A stretch of DNA of 56,973 nt from Mycolicibacterium canariasense. Its GTDB lineage: Bacteria; Actinomycetota; Actinomycetes; Mycobacteriales; Mycobacteriaceae. The DNA lies in the NCBI RefSeq assembly GCF_002101555.1, contig NZ_LQOL01000040.1, positions 1-56,973 on the forward strand. The letters are read 5' to 3'. The translations under genes and the position numbers were made by a program. Positions 55,542-56,973 of this stretch are shown here, piece after piece (the first letter of the stretch is position 1; the number at the start of each line of letters is the position of its first letter). The notes beneath the pieces are model-generated. The model saw nothing but the letters and a program-made list of their open reading frames with translations. It was not told where the DNA came from and did not search any database.

Positions 55542-56018
55542 ATGACTGACCGCAAAGGCGACAAGGGCAGGCACCAAGCCCGTAAGCGCGCCGTCGACCT
55601 GCTGTTCGAGGCAGAAGCGCGCAACATCACGGCGGCCGAGGTGGCCGAGGGCCGCAACAAGCTGTCTCACACCCAGGCCGATATCACCGCGCTGAACCCG
55701 TACACGGTGACGGTGGCGCGTGGGGTCACCGATCATGCCGCGCATATCGACGAGCTCATCGCCGCGCACCTGCAGGGCTGGACGCTGGACCGGTTGCCCG
55801 CCGTGGACCGGGCGATCCTGCGGGTGGCGGTGTGGGAGCTGTTGCACGCCGACGACGTGCCCGAGCCCGTCGCCGTCGACGAGGCCGTCGAGCTGGCCAA
55901 GGAATTGTCCACCGACGAGTCGCCGGCATTCGTCAACGGTGTGCTCGGCCAGGTGATGCTGGTGACCCCCCAGATCCGGGCCGCCGCCGCGGCGCTGCGA
56001 GGTTCGGAAGGGACCTGA
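55542..56018 (+). CDS. nusB: Transcription antitermination protein NusB
   Basis: NusB with S10 binds boxA in rRNA leaders to prevent termination. The 158-residue product starts with [20 protein letters not shown] (helical NusB opening) and has [17 protein letters not shown] and [27 protein letters not shown], all conserved. ATG 55542 is 2 nt after the efp stop. The stop overlaps the next ATG by one base (TGATG). Confidence 0.96.
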   Translation: MTDRKGDKGRHQARKRAVDLLFEAEARNITAAEVAEGRNKLSHTQADITALNPYTVTVARGVTDHAAHIDELIAAHLQGWTLDRLPAVDRAILRVAVWELLHADDVPEPVAVDEAVELAKELSTDESPAFVNGVLGQVMLVTPQIRAAAAALRGSEGT

Positions 56019-56545
56019 TGAACGCACCTCAGGACTGGGCGCCCTACATGAACGTCAAGGACGCCGCCGGTGTGTACCTGCGCGATCCCGAGCTCGCGTT
56101 GGAACAGCTGAGGTCGGTCGTCGAATTTCCCGGTATCGCGTCGTTCATCATGTCGCGCGGTGAAACGGAAGAGTCCTGGGGTTCGGCACTGTGGCAGGAG
56201 GTCGTCGCCACCGACGGGCGGCGGCTGATCATGTGGCGCGCCGACGACGAGTTCGCCGACGACCGCCGTCAGCTGGCGTCCTCGGTGCGCACCATCCTGC
56301 TGTCGACCATCACCGACCACATCCTGTCCACCCAGTTCGAGGTGCTCGACGACGGGACCCGGCGGCTTTCGGAGGTCCGACTGCGGATGTACACCCAGCT
56401 GGTGACCCGGTCCAGGAAGACCTCGGCCACCGACAGCGACCTGTATTGCGAGTCATTCCGCTACACCAAGTCGGTGGGCAACGGCGGGCTGGCGCAGATG
56501 GAACGTCTGCTGCAGTTCGGCCGGGTGCTGTCACGGTCGATGTGA
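56018..56545 (+). CDS. Uncharacterised protein coupled to nusB
   Basis: The product has 175 residues of a kind I do not recognise. It is soluble and mixed alpha/beta, with one cysteine (DLYCESF). Notable stretches are ELALEQLRSVVEFPGIASF, EVVATDGRRLIMWRADDEF and RLSEVRLRMYTQLVTRSRK. No signal, membrane helix or catalytic motif is seen. Its ATG shares a base with the nusB stop, so it is translated with nusB and may serve transcription or rRNA-linked work, which is only inference. It may correspond in place to Rv2532c. Confidence 0.72.
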   Translation: MNAPQDWAPYMNVKDAAGVYLRDPELALEQLRSVVEFPGIASFIMSRGETEESWGSALWQEVVATDGRRLIMWRADDEFADDRRQLASSVRTILLSTITDHILSTQFEVLDDGTRRLSEVRLRMYTQLVTRSRKTSATDSDLYCESFRYTKSVGNGGLAQMERLLQFGRVLSRSM

Positions 56546-56723
56546 ACTCTCGACTCGCCGAAATGCTGCGGTCGCCGGAAGCGGTTGCCGCGCACCTGAA
56601 CTGATTCGATGCGGTGGTGAGCGCGTCGCCGCATTCGGAAGGGTGCGTGTCATTGCCCGGCTCTGAGCGACTTTTCAGCGACAAAGCGCCAATTCTCTTG
56701 GTGCTGAGGAAAACCGGGCGGAG
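56546..56723. other. Non-coding gap before the 13E12 gene
   Basis: About 180 bases between the uncharacterised gene and the DUF222 promoter. I see no convincing gene or RNA in it. A 20-codon open frame from GTG 56542 has no support. The end, from 56724, is the DNA-damage promoter described separately. Confidence 0.5.
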
Positions 56724-56746
56724 CTGTCGGGGCCGCGGCGTAGGGT
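56724..56746 (+). promoter_or_regulatory. RecA-independent (PafBC-type) DNA-damage promoter
   Basis: CTGTCGGGG (56724-56732), 8 nt, then TAGGGT (56741-56746) follows the mycobacterial RecA-NDp motif TTGTCRGTG-N8-TANNNT: 7 of 9 in the first block, exact spacing and a full -10. The predicted start is near 56753, the A of the ATG, so the mRNA is leaderless. Confidence 0.6.
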
Positions 56747-56760
56747 GAACGTATGTTCGA
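56745..56760. promoter_or_regulatory. LexA-like SOS box over the start codon
   Basis: GTGAACGTATGTTCGA matches TCGAAC-N4-GTTCGA at 10 of 12 fixed positions (only the first two differ), with the core GAAC-N4-GTTC intact. ATG 56753 lies within it. LexA bound here would block transcription start. 13E12 genes in M. tuberculosis also have such boxes at their start, as I recall. Confidence 0.65.
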
Positions 56761-56973
56761 TCCGGCTTCCCTCGGTGATGCGGAGCTGATCGATGCGTTG
56801 CGGGACAAGACCCGCGATGAGGCGATCGCCGCCGCCGACCGGCTGGCGGTGATCGCCGCGATCGTCGCCCGGCATTGCGATGACGAGGATGACGGTACCG
56901 CCCACGCCGCGATCGACGGCTGGGAATACGCCGCGGCCGACATCTCGGCGGCGTGTGGTTTGACCAAGAAGGC
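56753..56973 (+). CDS. 13E12-repeat/DUF222 family protein (5' part; 3' end outside window)
   Basis: Seventy-three residues are visible. MFDPASLGDAELIDALRDKT, then AIAAADRLAVIAAIVARHCD, then AIDGWEYAAADISAACGL is the DUF222 opening of mycobacterial 13E12-repeat proteins, which usually end in an HNH nuclease domain beyond this window. Their role is unknown, though they are multicopy and DNA-damage induced. The gene has both PafBC-type and LexA-like control elements just before and over the start. Whether the HNH part is present cannot be seen. Confidence 0.82.
   Translation, partial: MFDPASLGDAELIDALRDKTRDEAIAAADRLAVIAAIVARHCDDEDDGTAHAAIDGWEYAAADISAACGLTKK

Noticed and set aside
56542..56604. 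Short 20-codon open frame after the nusB-coupled gene
   Set aside because: No ribosome site, no similarity and too short to support.

Overview
This is high-GC actinobacterial chromosome, almost certainly from a mycobacterium of the rapid-growing (Mycolicibacterium) type. The gene order secD-secF-lipoprotein-apt-relA-cyclophilin-glyoxalase II-like-hisS, followed by aspS, rarA, alaS, yqgF, mltG, aroE, aroC-aroK-aroB, pepQ, efp and nusB, follows the Mycobacterium tuberculosis Rv2588c-Rv2532c region as I remember it. Many genes start with GTG, and many carry a TANNNT -10 box 6-8 nt before the start codon (leaderless transcripts). Both are typical of mycobacteria. No rRNA, tRNA, CRISPR array, prophage or insertion sequence was seen, and no stretch over 300 bases lacks a gene.

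Layout. 1-7096: end of secD, secF, a peptide-binding-type lipoprotein, apt and the bifunctional (p)ppGpp enzyme relA, all forward. 7130-14533: an MFS exporter, a DUF4333 lipoprotein, a NagD-like phosphatase, two tandem paralogous cyclophilins, a metallo-beta-lactamase-fold hydrolase, hisS, a small membrane protein and dtd. 14573-19344: a five-gene urea-type ABC transporter urtABCDE, reverse. 19568-25699: accessory genes, including a LexA-controlled radical SAM gene and a YpfJ-type zinc peptidase with a DinB-fold partner. 25817-31221: aspS, an F420-type oxidoreductase, a condensation-fold acyltransferase-like protein, a thiolase, and a divergent HxlR regulator with a clear palindromic operator.

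31263-39152 holds the most interesting block: a tightly coupled operon encoding a transglutaminase-DUF2126 protein, a circularly permuted ATP-grasp/alpha-E fusion, a second transglutaminase and a zinc-ribbon HEXXH metallopeptidase. Comparative genomics has predicted such sets to be amide-bond-forming peptide synthesis or tagging systems, but to my knowledge the chemistry and substrate are unknown.

39142-46873: an SDR gene with its MerR regulator, DUF3097, rarA, yjbQ, a protein of two tandem alpha/beta-barrel-like repeats, and alaS. 46878-53321: yqgF, mltG, aroE, a short A24 peptidase, a GNAT enzyme, and aroC-aroK-aroB; aroQ is absent. 53325-56973: a small membrane protein, pepQ, efp, nusB, an uncharacterised nusB-coupled gene, and the start of a 13E12 (DUF222) gene whose promoter combines a PafBC-type DNA-damage motif with a LexA-like box across the start codon.

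The core genes serve translation (hisS, aspS, alaS, efp, dtd), aromatic biosynthesis, protein export and folding, and the stringent response. The accessory genes between them carry most of the novelty.
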